From Gigaspora margarita (taxonomy: Eukaryota; Glomeromycota; Glomeromycetes; Diversisporales; Gigasporaceae): a stretch of 64,000 bases of DNA. Each line of letters begins with the position of its first letter. The first letter of the stretch is position 1. A model generated the notes under the pieces. It had not been told where the DNA came from. It did no database searches and saw nothing but the letters and a program-made list of their open reading frames with translations. The stretch spans positions 1-64,000 of the forward strand of contig WTPW01000559.1 of assembly GCA_009809945.1 (NCBI GenBank), read 5' to 3'. A program made the position numbers and the translations under genes. This document shows, piece after piece, positions 33,621 through 44,002 of the stretch.

Positions 33621-34079
33621 AATGAAAAATAGCTATTATGGAATGAATATTTCACCAAATAACTTGGAATTTTAGGAACAAAAATTTTAATCTATACTCT
33701 ATTGATTTTATTAGTATGTAGTATCTTGTTTCATTTGAACTTGTGAAAATCTAGCCTGTGATGGTAATTTTTCTGTTTTCATCAAAATTGAAAATTTTAG
33801 AAGATCCTGAATCTGGAAGCAAATTGAAAAATTATTATAAACTTCATTAATATTAATCTATTTTTGATGAAATTTTAATTAAAGACTCTCGAATACCTAT
33901 TATATCAACTTACTTAGTCATGTTTTGGAGGTTTTATTTTGAGAAAGTGCTTTTAGAAGTATTTGAATATAACTTGCAAAAATGTATGCATCCAAATTTA
34001 CAAAAATGTTAATATCTTCACGAGTTTTCAATATTATTTCATGAAATTTGAGATACTATTAGTCGATAAGGGCCATGTC

Positions 34080-34221
34080 ATTAATTACCTGATTATTTTT
34101 TATCAGAGGCCTACCTCCCCTCCCTCCTCCTTAATATAGATTTGGTCAGGTTCCTATATATAATTTCAACTTTTTTTACCCCCTTCTCCCCTAGAAAATC
34201 ACCTGATTTTTGTCACTTCCC
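34080..34221. mobile_element. PIF/Harbinger-type MITE, TAA TSD, copy 1
   Basis: Ends GGGCCATGTCATTAATTACC and, in reverse, GGGAAGTGACAAAAATCAGG. TAA at 34077-34079 and 34222-34224. It interrupts the right arm of the giant inverted repeat; the partner arm near 32740 lacks it, confirming insertion. 142 bp with C-rich interior. Confidence 0.87.
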
Positions 34222-34950
34222 TAATATGTGCTACAAGTCTTGTTATAAAGTTTTTTTTAGTTAGCATAGTAAAATTTCTTGTAAATTATCGTTGAATAGT
34301 GGGTTATTTTGAAAAAACAAAAAAACATATTACAAAGAAGCTATATTGAAATTGTTTACAGGAATTTTTATCAAAGATATCTCCATGAGTTCTTGACCAA
34401 ATTTGATGAAAATTTTTTTATTTTAATTCTACAAATCTATAGAATTCAAATAAAAAATTTTATTAAATTTGATCAAGAACTCATAGAGATAATATTAACT
34501 ACAATTATTATGCAAATTACTAACTAATTCGCAATTGCATTATATAATTATTTTTTATCAACATACAATCACGATCAATGATCATAATACATATGCAGGG
34601 TAAGTACCAAGTTGCTATTAGATTATATGCTACAACTGCTTTTATTTATTTTTAATTACAATTGATTATCATTTTACTCTATATAGCCATTAATGACTTT
34701 TTATATCCAGATTGATCATTATAGCGCAATATAACTTTTTATAATGATTTTTGCAAAATGTAAGTAAATTGCTAAAAATAAAATATAACATGCATAAAAT
34801 CTTAGTAATTCGACAAAATATTCAATTATGATCCTTTTTAAAATTAATATCAATTTGCTAAATTTTAAATTTGAACCTTAAATCAAATTTGAATCAATTT
34901 GCTAAAAAAAATATGACATATATCAGAGATGTCTGGGGTCCTGTTGGTTG

Positions 34951-36060
34951 TCTTAATAGTTCACTCAAAACTAAAGAAAAATCAAAATGTCTTCAAAATA
35001 GAAGCTGTGCCAAATTTTTCTCTAAGGGAGCCTACTTTTATTACCTGATTTTCTAGAAAGGGTCAAAAATTTTGGAAATTACATATAAACACCTGATAAT
35101 TTTCATATATAAAGGTAAGGTAGGGCTACTAGTAAACTGAAATCAGGTGATAAAAGTAGGCACCCTAACTTTGAGTAAAGATATTTTGATAACTATCTGG
35201 CCAAATTTGATAAAGCTTTTTTATTTAAATCCTATGGATTCATAGAATTCAAATAAAAAGCTTTTCATAAATTTAGTCAAGTGGTTATTGAGATATCTTT
35301 AGAGAAAATTCAAAACATCTATCAAAATAGAAGCTACACCAAATTTTCTTTCTAATTTGAGCGAAGATATCTTGATAACTATCTAACCAAAATTTGATAA
35401 ACTTTTTTTATTTGAATTTGAGGGATTTATAGAATTCAAATAAAAAATTATATCGCATTTAATCAAATAGTTAAAGATATTTTTGCTCAAAAAAAAATTC
35501 CAATACATATTAAAATAGAATCTATACCACATTTTTTTCTAGCTTTGAGCAAAGATATCTCAACACCCATTTGACTAAATGCAATAAAATTTTTTATTTA
35601 AATTTTATAAATATATAGAATTGAAAAAAAAGGTTTATCAAATTTGAACAGACTGTTATCAAGATATCTTCGCTCAAAGTTAGAGAGAAATTTTCTATTT
35701 TGATAGATATTTTTTTCTTTAATTTTGAGCAAAAATACCTCGATAGCCACTTGACTAAATTTAATTAAAAGTTTTTTGTTTGAATTCTATAAATCCATAG
35801 AATTCAAATAAAAAAAGTTTTGGTTATCGAGATTTCTTTGCTTAAAGTTAGAGAAATTTGGCACAGTATCTATTTTAATAGGCTTTTTGGTTTTTCTCTA
35901 ATTGTGAGTGAAGTTTTCTCGACAATTAGATAACTAGATTCAATGGATTTTTTTATTTGAATTCTATGAATCCATAGAATTCAAATTGAAAAGGTTTTTT
36001 CATATTCAAGCAGTTAGTTGTCGAGATATCTTTGCTCAAATTTTTAAATTTTTTATTTTT
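34951..36060. repeat. Array of palindromic GAATTC modules, element 1
   Basis: About six modules of roughly 130 bp separated by spacers of about 50 bp. Each runs CTTTGAGCRAAGATATCTYG, then TTTGATAAA, then a GAATTC-centred palindrome, then the same words complemented. The spacers carry ATCAAAATAGAAGCTGYGCC. Modules have diverged by substitutions and small deletions. No frame is conserved between modules, so they are not coding. Confidence 0.85.
35026..35165. mobile_element. PIF/Harbinger-type MITE, TAA TSD, copy 2
   Basis: Ends GGGAGCCTACTTTTATTACC and, in reverse, GGGTGCCTACTTTTATCACC, with TAA at 35023-35025 and 35166-35168. The uninterrupted module at about 37750-37770 reads GCTAACTTTGAGTGAAGATA across the same point, an empty-site confirmation. 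140 bp. Confidence 0.9.
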
Positions 36061-36135
36061 ATCAGGATCTGTATATCAATTAGTATTATAAAAGTAAGAC
36101 AGGAATATCAAAAACATAAGTTTTGTGCTTTAGAT

Positions 36136-36659
36136 AATTCTCAAAAAATGCAAAAATTGTATAATAAACATATTTCTGCAGTTTACTATGTTTTTTTACT
36201 GGTTTATATGCAATCACAAATTAAGTAATTTTATTTGCACTTAGTTTTTTATCTAGTAACTCATTTTTATATATTGTTATAATCAAATAGTCAACTAAAA
36301 TTAATTTTAAAATTGTTAAAACAGTATAAAATAATATAATGATGAAAAAGAACAATTGGTAAATAGTTAACTAATATTTACATTATCAGATTCACTTTCA
36401 TAAATTAAATCTTGCAATTATAATAGTCACTATAATAATACTACTAATCAGGTTCATTAAAAAAAATACTATCAAGCTAATTTACTAGTTAAATAGCTAA
36501 AAAAAGGAATAAATTTGACAAAAAAATAATAATTACAAAAAATTAATATCTCATAAACTATTAATTAAAATTATATAGCAACTTATTGGTTTTAAGAAAT
36601 ATTATATATTATAACTAAGACTTGGAAAATAAATTTTAAAATTGTAATTTCATTGTTTG
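36136..36659. other. AT-rich stretch, nothing recognised
   Basis: Closed frames and no paired ends between the 9-bp TSD of element 1 and the next MITE. Confidence 0.35.
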
Positions 36660-36661
36660 TA

Positions 36662-37000
36662 CAGTACTGGACAGTAAAAGACATCTACTCTTTATTAAAT
36701 TGTTATAACTTTTTTAAAAAAAATTAAATCAAAAATTCCTCTAACAAATTGATAGATTTTTAGCTAAACTACATTTCTATTAGAGGATTTTTTTTATTCT
36801 TTGTTTTGAAAAAGTTATAAGAGATTAAAGTTATATAAGTTCAAAAAATAGTGTTTAATATAGAAAAAAAGAAAATATATATAGATTTTTAACCAATCAA
36901 AATCAATTATACAAAATTTAGCCAATCAGAATTGATTATGTAAGCACCAAAAATTGGCACCTATATGTATAGATTGGATGTCTTTTACTGTCCCGTATTG
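36662..37000. mobile_element. Tc1/mariner-type MITE family M, copy 2
   Basis: Ends CAGTACTGGACAGTAAAAGA and, in reverse, CAATACGGGACAGTAAAAGA, with TA on both outer sides. 339 bp. It shares the internal hairpin word CCTCTA...TAGAGG with copy 1 at 32125-32502. Confidence 0.88.
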
Positions 37001-37559
37001 TATAATTTATGAAATCATATAATAAAAAAATCAATATAATATTTTGATAAATGAGGTTAGATATTATTTTTGCAAAGTTTAAAATATTTGTTAAATAGTA
37101 ACATTTTTGTTAAAAAAACATAAATTCTATATGCCTTTGTATAGTACAAGAAGCAATATTGGACTATTAAAGTTATATAAACAAAGTTTGTAAGTGTATT
37201 GAAATATTTTAAACCATAATATCATATTATTAATAGCTTTTTTTGATGTACTAAATGATTTAATATTAAACAATATTAGGCCATAGAATCAATTTATTGA
37301 ATATAAGATAAAAAGAAGTATTTTGATGAATACAGGTATTTTGATGAACTTGATATCTCATGATACAATAAACAGAATTATATGATTTTTATACCATTCG
37401 AATTATCTCAATAAGATGATTCAAATGGATGTTAAACTATTTAATTATAATCACTAAAGAGTGCCAGGATGTAGGTGAGGCAAATCTTATGTTTTTGATA
37501 CTCCTGCACTTACTTTTTTGATACTTATTAACATGGAAATCCTAGTAAAAATAAGAATT

Positions 37560-37982
37560 TTCAAAACTTTGAGTGAAAATATCTTGGCACCATAAGACCA
37601 AATTTGGTAAAACTTTTTTTATTTGAATTCTATGGCTTCATAGAATTCAAATAAAAAAAAATCATCGAATTTAGTCAAGAGGTTGTTGAGTTATCTTCGC
37701 TCAAAGTCAGAGAAAATCAAAACGCCTATCAAAATAGAAGCTGCGCCAAATTTTTTAGCTAACTTTGAGTGAAGATATCTCGACAACCATCTGACCAAAT
37801 TTGATAAAACTTTTTTTTTGAATTCTATAGCTTCATATAATTCAAATAAAAAAAATTTTATCGAATTTAGTCAAGTGGTTGTCAAGATATCTTCGTTCAA
37901 AGTTAGAAAAAAATCAAAACAACTATCAAAATAGAAGCTGCGCCAAATTTTTTTCTAAATTTGAGCAAAGATGTCTTGACGA
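37560..37982. repeat. Palindromic GAATTC modules, element 2, left block
   Basis: Two modules and part of a third: CTTTGAGTGAARATATCT, CCAAATTTGRTAAAAC, GAATTC..GAATTC centre, then complements. The spacer TCAAAATAGAAGCTGCGCCA is present twice. They continue at 39529 after the hAT insertion. Confidence 0.85.
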
Positions 37983-39528
37983 TAGAGTTGTGGGCACGGT
38001 GACCCAGGGCATTCCTTAGGGGCATGCCCTCTAGACATGCCTAGGTGCATGCCCTTAAACCAAAAGGCATGCCATAATCATGTGATAATAAATAAATTAG
38101 AGTGCGCTAATTGGCCATCTATTTTACTTACTAGCGAATTTTTTATCAGTTATAATAATAATACAGTAATAACATAGTATATATGTGTAAATAAAAGTCC
38201 TAGTACGATCTTTTTATCATCTCTGCTAATGTTGTAAATTTTTTATACTTGTATATATTTTTTTGGAATCTATTGGCATAATTAAATAACAACTAAGATA
38301 CATTATTAAGTGATTAGCAAAAAGGTTCTCTAGAGACTTTTCATCTACCCGGTATATATATAAGGGCATGCTCTAGGCACAATACAGTCTGACGATTTGC
38401 CAAATAAGGATAGCATCGATTGCACCTTTTATGGTATAAAAATGTCGATCAGATGTTTCTGGGCATTTTGGTCACATGTTAATTAGCCAATCAGATTATG
38501 GCCTTTAATTTTTAAAAATTTGAGAATTCGTAGTAATGTACAATGAAAATATTCAGTAATAAAAAATTCTTTAAACTTTTCCAAATTTTTAAAATAAATA
38601 AAACTCAGCACAATGCAACTTTATTTAATGTACTAAGATCGATTTACTTAGTACAAAATTTCACTATAGTTATTTTTTTGCAAAAAAACAAATATGAAGA
38701 TATCTTGCCAATTACAAATCCGAATTAAGCAATTTTTATACCATTTGATTCATCTCAATGAGACGAATCGAATGGTATAAAGATTACCAAACTATAATCG
38801 ATAGAACCTGAGATATCACTAATAATGCAATTTTTAAATTTCTTAAAATTATCCTCATTAGTATCGAAGTGGGACTTTTGTTTTTTTTTGACCGAACCTA
38901 CAAGATGCTCATGAAACTAATTATTTAATGTAATATATTAAACAGATTAAATAAAAATCAAGCCCAAGAAATAATTATGATAATGTTAATTTTCTTAACT
39001 GCTAATAAACTACTTGGATTTTACCATTTTCCTTCTTCACAAAAACTTAACCCGACTTCCTTATATGTGTCAATCAAACTTGCGAATATATATTTAAATT
39101 TCACTGCTTTTTCTTCGGGTAGCTAGACCAAAAAAAAAAAATAGATTACGAACTAGTTTTAGTTAGTAACTTATCCATTTTTGTTTAACAATATGCAAAA
39201 AAAGTTGTAATTTTAAGCTCTCATTTACCTTTTTTGAGAATAGTTGACAGGAGGGATTAAGTGGGATTAAATAATATAGGCATTTAATACTATCTATTCA
39301 TATATCGTTCAGTATTGAATTAATAAAAATTTTTTTTTAAAACCCAAGACAAGTACAATGTACAATGCAGCAATAATGTACCTGAGAACCAACGAAATCA
39401 TATATCGATCATTCTAGAATACAAATTTCTAATTTAGCAAATCGTCAAACTGAATAAGAAGGGCATGCCTCAGCCTAAGGCATGCCTCCTGGGGCATGCC
39501 TAAAAAATTTTTCATGCCCACAACCCTA
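37983..39528. mobile_element. hAT non-autonomous element, 1.5 kb, TSD CTTGAYGA
   Basis: Ends TAGAGTTGTGGGCACG and, in reverse, TAGGGTTGTGGGCATG. Flanking 8-mers are CTTGACGA and CTTGATGA. GGCATGCC-type repeats crowd both subterminal regions, a common place for hAT transposase binding. The interior has a GATTCATCTCAATGAGACGA hairpin (38747) and no recognisable transposase. Confidence 0.88.
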
Positions 39529-40030
39529 CTTGATGACCATCTAATCAAATTCAATAAAACTTTTTTATTTGAATTTTGTAGCTTTATAAAAAAAGTTTTA
39601 TCGAATTTGGTTAGATGGTCGTCAAGATATCTTCGCTCAAATTTAGAAAAAAATTTGGCGCAGCTTCTATTTTGATAGGTTTGACTTTGAGCAAAGATAT
39701 CTTGACAACTACTTGACTAAATATAATAGAAATTTTTTATTTAAAATATATGAAGCTATAGAATTCAAAAAAAAAGTTTTATCAAATTTGGTCATAAGGT
39801 ATTTTCGCTCAAAGTTAGATAAAAATTTGGCGCAGCTTCTATTTTGATAGGCGTTTTGATTTTCTCTGACTTTAAGCGAAGATATCTTGACAACCACTTG
39901 ACTAAATTCGATAAAATTTTTTTGTTTGAATTATATGAAGCTATAGAATTCAAAAAAAAGTTTTATCAAATTTGGTCTTATGGTTGCCAAGATATATTTG
40001 CTCAAAGTTTTGAAAATTCTTATTTTTACT
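39529..40030. repeat. Palindromic GAATTC modules, element 2, right block
   Basis: About three modules continuing the left block, with GAAGATATCTTGACAACCAC and CTATAGAATTCAAAAAAA words. Three open frames here on both strands encode only the repeat. Confidence 0.8.
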
Positions 40031-40375
40031 AGGATTTTCATATTGATCAGTATCAAAAAAGTAAGTGCAGGAGTATCAAAAACATAAGATTTGCGTAGGT
40101 GAGATTTTCTGGGTCATGTGACAACCTGATCTCGGATCCAGATCAGGATCCCGTGATCTGGAATAGTCAAAATTTGACTCTCCGATTAGCTATTTTCTCT
40201 CCAAGTATTTGTATTACCTGTACAAATAAGTGATCTGCCCAACAACCAACACAACACACACACAAGAAACAAGCGAAAATTTTTTTTTTCTTTAATTGTT
40301 GTATGTTTTATTTTTTTAATTGTTTTTTTTTTTTCTTTAATCATTGTATGTTTTATTTTTTTGGATAAATCTATG

Positions 40376-40740
40376 CGTCGCCACTAGCAATGTGCTTATA
40401 TGTTGCCTTTCTATCTGATTGGTTAAATCTTTTGATTATCATTACATAATATATACATCGCATAAATAAATAAACCGTGTTTTTTGTTAGTCAGGGTTAG
40501 GGTTAGGTTAGGGTTAGGTTAGGCAGAGTTAGGTGTGAGTGTGAAATTAGTTTTTATACTAAAATTTTGTAAGGAATTTTTTTTGTTAGAGTGAAATTTT
40601 AAGTTATAGTCAACCTTGTCAAAACAACTGTTTAATTTGATCGTCCTAATTGTACTATGTTACATCTAATCTTGAAATTTTATTGGTCAATCATTAAGAG
40701 GCAATGTATAAGCACAATGCAGGGGTGCGATGCATATTTA
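40376..40740 (+). mobile_element. MITE with core motif, nested
   Basis: TAAATCTATGCGTCGCCACT with CAATGTGCTTATATGTTGCC at the left; the complement of GGCAATGTATAAGCACAATG and GCGATGCATATTTA at the right. Interior: CAGGGTTAGGGTTAGGTTAG, then AAAATTTTGTAAGGAATTTT, then TTTTTTGTTAGAG. The ends resemble those at 16083-16405 (both carry a TGCGATGCAT-like word). Confidence 0.82.
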
Positions 40741-40744
40741 ACTC

Positions 40745-41215
40745 CTATTTTTTAATTGTTTTTTTTTTTTTTTTTTTTTTTTACTTTAATTTTTTTTTAA
40801 TCGTTATAATTTTTTATTTTTTTATTTAATTCAGTTTAATTTTTTCCATTTTTTTTTTGTTATTTTAATTTTTTTAAAATTTTTTATTTTTTTTTAATTT
40901 AAATATTTTTTTAATTTTTTTTTTTTAATTTAAATTTTTTATATTTTTTTTATAAACATTTTTTTTTAATATTTTATTTTATTTTTTTCTTTAATCATTT
41001 TAATTTTTTTTTATTTGTTTTAATTTTTTTTATATATTTAATCTTTATATTCGTCTTATTTTTTTTTTTAATCAATTTAATTTTTTTATTTAATTTTAAA
41101 TTCATTTTGTTTTTTAAAATTCGGTTCAATTTTATTTATTTTTTTAATTCGGTATAATTTTATTTATTTATTTAAATTATTTATTTACATTATTTTTTTT
41201 ATTTTTAGAAAAATA
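40745..41215 (+). repeat. T-rich low-complexity block
   Basis: About 470 bases of T runs broken by TTTAAT and TTTTTAATT. Extreme strand asymmetry. No frame or structure beyond that. Confidence 0.8.
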
Positions 41216-41339
41216 ATTATCGGACTAAGATTGAAGATTGGAAGAATTATAAAACTAGACACGATGAACAAAAACACTTTAGAAGTTCTTATTTTAGTAA
41301 ATCATTTCATCGCATACTAAAATAAACACGAGAAGATAG

Positions 41340-41470
41340 TCTAACCAAATAATACCAGCTAACTTACTCTAACTTACCAACTAACTTACCCTAATCTACT
41401 AACTAACTTACTCTAATTCTACTAGCTAACTTATCCTAACTCTAGCAACTAATTCACTCTAACCTACAAG
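41340..41470 (+). repeat. CTAACTTACTCTAA tandem repeat
   Basis: Six or so imperfect units of about 20 bp, CTAACTAACTTACTCTAATT. Complement resembles TTAGAGTAAGTTAG, a distant echo of the telomere-like words elsewhere. Confidence 0.65.
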
Positions 41471-41919
41471 AAGCATGATACCTCCAATCACGATAAAATG
41501 CTCACTACAAATACAACACGAATAATAGCAGCACTATTTATAATGATATACAAAATGATGACTACAGAAAGAAGTAGAAAAGTTAAATATGTAACAAATA
41601 AAAAAAAAACTAGTGATACCAGAAGCAAATCAAGTGACAAAATCTACCCCCAAATAATGCATCATCTACCATAATTGTAGTGGCAAAAAACTGAACCCAA
41701 TGATTATAAAAAAAAGAAAGGTGAAGGAACAATGAAATTCATTCCAAGACGACACAAATCATATAATACCAACTACAGGGGTAGCATGAAACAGAAATCA
41801 ACAAAAATAGAAAGTAGAGATTCAACAACAAAAAAAAATACTAACGAAACTAGTAGAAAATTAAAAGATAGCATCTACCCAAAGGCAACTCACCTATAAC
41901 AACAACACGATACCTATTA

Positions 41920-42120
41920 CGACTCTATTAATAATGACTCCAATAGCGATGATTCCATTAACGACAACTCCATTGATGACAACTCTATTGACAACAACTC
42001 CATTAATGACAACTCTATTAATGACGACTCCTTTAACGATGACTCTATTAACGATGACTCCTTTAACAATAACTCCTTTAACAACAACTCCATTAACAAT
42101 AACTCCAACTATGGCGAAAC
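41920..42120 (+). repeat. 15-bp minisatellite, open on both strands
   Basis: About 13 units of ACTCCATTAACGACA and variants (CTCTATTAATGAC, CTCCTTTAACGAT). Because the unit length is a multiple of three, frames stay open on both strands (41934-42131 plus, 42108-41917 minus), encoding short Thr/Leu or Ser/Leu/Glu repeats. No start context or domain supports a gene. Confidence 0.85.
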
Positions 42121-42339
42121 TAAAACAATAACCGTAGTCTAAAAAAAAAGATGTCTAAAAAAAATTAGCAAAGCCAATAAATATAACAAATACAACAAAA
42201 AAAATAAAAATAAAAAAAAGATTATCTGGGTACACAAACACGATTATCACTAATACAGTAATGTGATGATCATCTGGAGTAGGGTCAGAGAGTTAGAGTT
42301 CACGTGACCCAGAAAATCTTATCTACATCCTGTATCTGT

Positions 42340-42684
42340 CATAATTACTGTATCACTAGATATTGTCGATTACATACAAATAAAAACAATTTAAAAAAAA
42401 TTTTGACAAATTGAAAACTTGGATATAAGATTAATAATATCTTGTGTTCTAGTGATTAGAATCAGATAATTTAACCACTGTTCGAATTATCACATTGAAA
42501 CAAATTGAATGCCATAAAAATCACTTGATTTTAATTACTGTATTACAAGATATCTCAATTTCATCAAAATACCCTACCTAGTATTTTGATCTGTTCACCC
42601 TAGGTGATCCATTAGGCTGATTTGAGTAAACTGACAGGTATTCCTAGTCAATTGTTGATATTTGTTTACATCAGGTAAAATAGA
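42340..42684. other. Fold-back arm and spacer before the hAT transposon
   Basis: Right arm of the outermost fold-back (to about 42600), then GGTGATCCATTAGGCTGATT, a word shared with 31355 and 50882. No gene. Confidence 0.45.
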
Positions 42685-43171
42685 TAGGGATGTTAAGTAG
42701 TTCAGGTAAACCGGGTTCAAACCCAGTTCAAACTAGTTTTTTTAGTAGTTCGTTCAGAGAAAAATTAACTAGTAGTTTCTGAACTAGTTTCATAACTTTA
42801 GTTCATAACTTGGTTTATAAATCTAGTTTATAAACTTAATTATATAACTAGTTTAGAAACTCAGTTTATGAACTAGTAGTTTAACCTACCCAAGATAATC
42901 ATTTTTAAAAGTACGATTGTTCTTATTTTTCTATGTATATCGATAATATGAAAATAATGCAGATTTCCTGTTTTTACAAGTAAATGTTTGCCTATATACT
43001 TATTCAGAATTATTATATGTTTCATCAAGGTCTCACAGTTATATTGTAAAACACCTGTTCATATAAAAAAAACAACTAGTTCATCTATTATCTATCAAAT
43101 TTATGTGCGTAATTATATAAATATAAATTTTAATATATATAAATATATTATAAGCTTATTATAACTCTAGC

Positions 43172-43311
43172 TATTTTCAAATATACATTTGCTTTTTGCT
43201 TTTTTTTCAACAAAACTTGAGTTCAGCTTTTGTTGGTTATATAATATAACTAACAAAAGCCAAGCTCAGATTTGCTAAAAAAAAAAATAAGCAAAAGTAT
43301 ATTTGAAAATA
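43172..43311. mobile_element. Palindromic MITE inside the hAT transposon
   Basis: TATTTTCAAATATACATTTG and the complement of AAAAGTATATTTGAAAATA. Arms of about 65 bp meet at TATATAATATA. TA occurs at both ends. The open frame just to its right (43303-43491) is not a gene. Confidence 0.8.
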
Positions 43312-44002
43312 CCTTCTGTATTTGAAAATGTCGTTTTAGGATATTGTTTATTGAAAATGCCTGTATGTTTTCGAAATTTGGTATTGATTTGCTCTTTTAT
43401 TTTTTTTTTACATTCTAATTTCAATTGTTTTATAGTCTGGTTACCAATTAAGAAAAAAATTCTGGACTATAAAAAAACAAATAAACAATAATGAACCTAA
43501 AAATAAACTGAATTATCAAAGAAAAAGTTAAGAAATAAAAATTACAATTACAAAAAAAAAAAATTTATATACAATATAATATTCATCATATGTCATCATA
43601 CCACATGCATATCGCAAGCCAAAAAAAAAAAGACATAAAATTATTCTTCTTTTTCCCCTTTATAGTGAACTCGAATAAAATTTTCATTCTTCTTTGTTTT
43701 CTTTTTTCTTGATTTGAAATAAAAATTTTTTAAGCTTTATATATAAAATCTAATAAGCTATTTGAAATTTTTTTCTAACTCCATGTCTTCGCTAAGAATG
43801 TTCACCTTCTTAATTTGGTATTAGAGATCATTGTATTCTTTTTTTATATGTACTATGTATTTTAAATCTTCTAAAACTTTTCCATTATAAGATTTTTTTA
43901 TATATAAATATGTTATAGAAAAGAAAAAAAAAAGTTAGAAAATCCAAAAAACTTTTAAGCATATCTTTAGATAAAAATACTTTCCAAGTGAATCTTGAAA
44001 AT

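Larger units (their letters stand above)
31975..34942. mobile_element. 3-kb palindrome-rich element with 8-bp TSD (family Z)
   Basis: Perfect 8-bp duplication GTTGGTTG at 31967-31974 and 34943-34950. Ends TAGACCCTGGACATCTCTCA and, in reverse, AGGACCCCAGACATCTCTGA. No coding. The interior is a giant inverted repeat: 32570-33095 pairs with 33700-34410, and 33120-33400 is a further direct copy of part of the left arm. A small relative with the same ends is at 55911-56198. The 8-bp TSD allows hAT or another 8-bp superfamily; the ends do not settle which. Confidence 0.85.
31769..36126. mobile_element. Mutator-like non-autonomous element 1, 9-bp TSD
   Basis: Flanked by a perfect 9-bp duplication GCTTTAGAT (31760-31768, 36127-36135), the size typical of Mutator-like elements. 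Inverted ends of more than 90 bp start ACAAAACTTACATTTTTGAT and share TTGATACTYYTGCACTTAC with element 2 at 37480-40094. No transposase. The interior is an array of palindromic modules (see 34951-36060). It has been entered by a 3-kb element (31975-34942) and by a Harbinger MITE (35026-35165), so the original was about 1.2 kb. Plus and minus frames inside it are translated repeat. Confidence 0.88.
37480..40094. mobile_element. Mutator-like non-autonomous element 2, 9-bp TSD
   Basis: Perfect 9-bp duplication GTAGGTGAG at 37471-37479 and 40095-40103. Ends GCAAATCTTATGTTTTTGAT and its exact complement; inverted similarity extends about 100 bp, through CTAGTAAAAATAAGAATTTT. The interior modules match those in element 1. 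A 1546-bp hAT element (37983-39528) splits it, leaving about 1.07 kb of its own sequence. No transposase is present; frames of 61-62 codons inside are repeat. Confidence 0.92.
37465..42332. mobile_element. Element with CAGGATGTAG ends, left end split by element 2
   Basis: The left end CAGGATGTAGGTGAG (37465-37479) continues after the Mutator-like insertion as ATTTTCTGGGTCATGTGAC (from 40104). The right end, in reverse, reads CAGGATGTAGATAAGATTTT and then CTGGGTCACGTGA. Stripped of insertions it is about 2.2 kb. It contains a T-rich block, a MITE, CTAACTTACTCTAA repeats and a 15-bp minisatellite. No coding seen. Confidence 0.72.
37325..42600. mobile_element. Outermost fold-back element of a nested stack
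   Basis: GGTATTTTGATGAACTTGAT (from 37336) with TATCTCATGATACA and TTATACCATT pairs in order with the complement of 42480-42580 (GATATCTCAATTTCATCAAA near 42548). The paired arms of about 110 bp enclose all of 37465-42332. No TSD was found. It is the lowest-confidence layer of the stack. Confidence 0.55.

Noticed and set aside
34951-36060. CRISPR-like alternation of repeat and spacer
   Set aside because: The repeats are long, diverged palindromes and the spacers are repeats too. The setting is a eukaryotic transposon with a 9-bp TSD.
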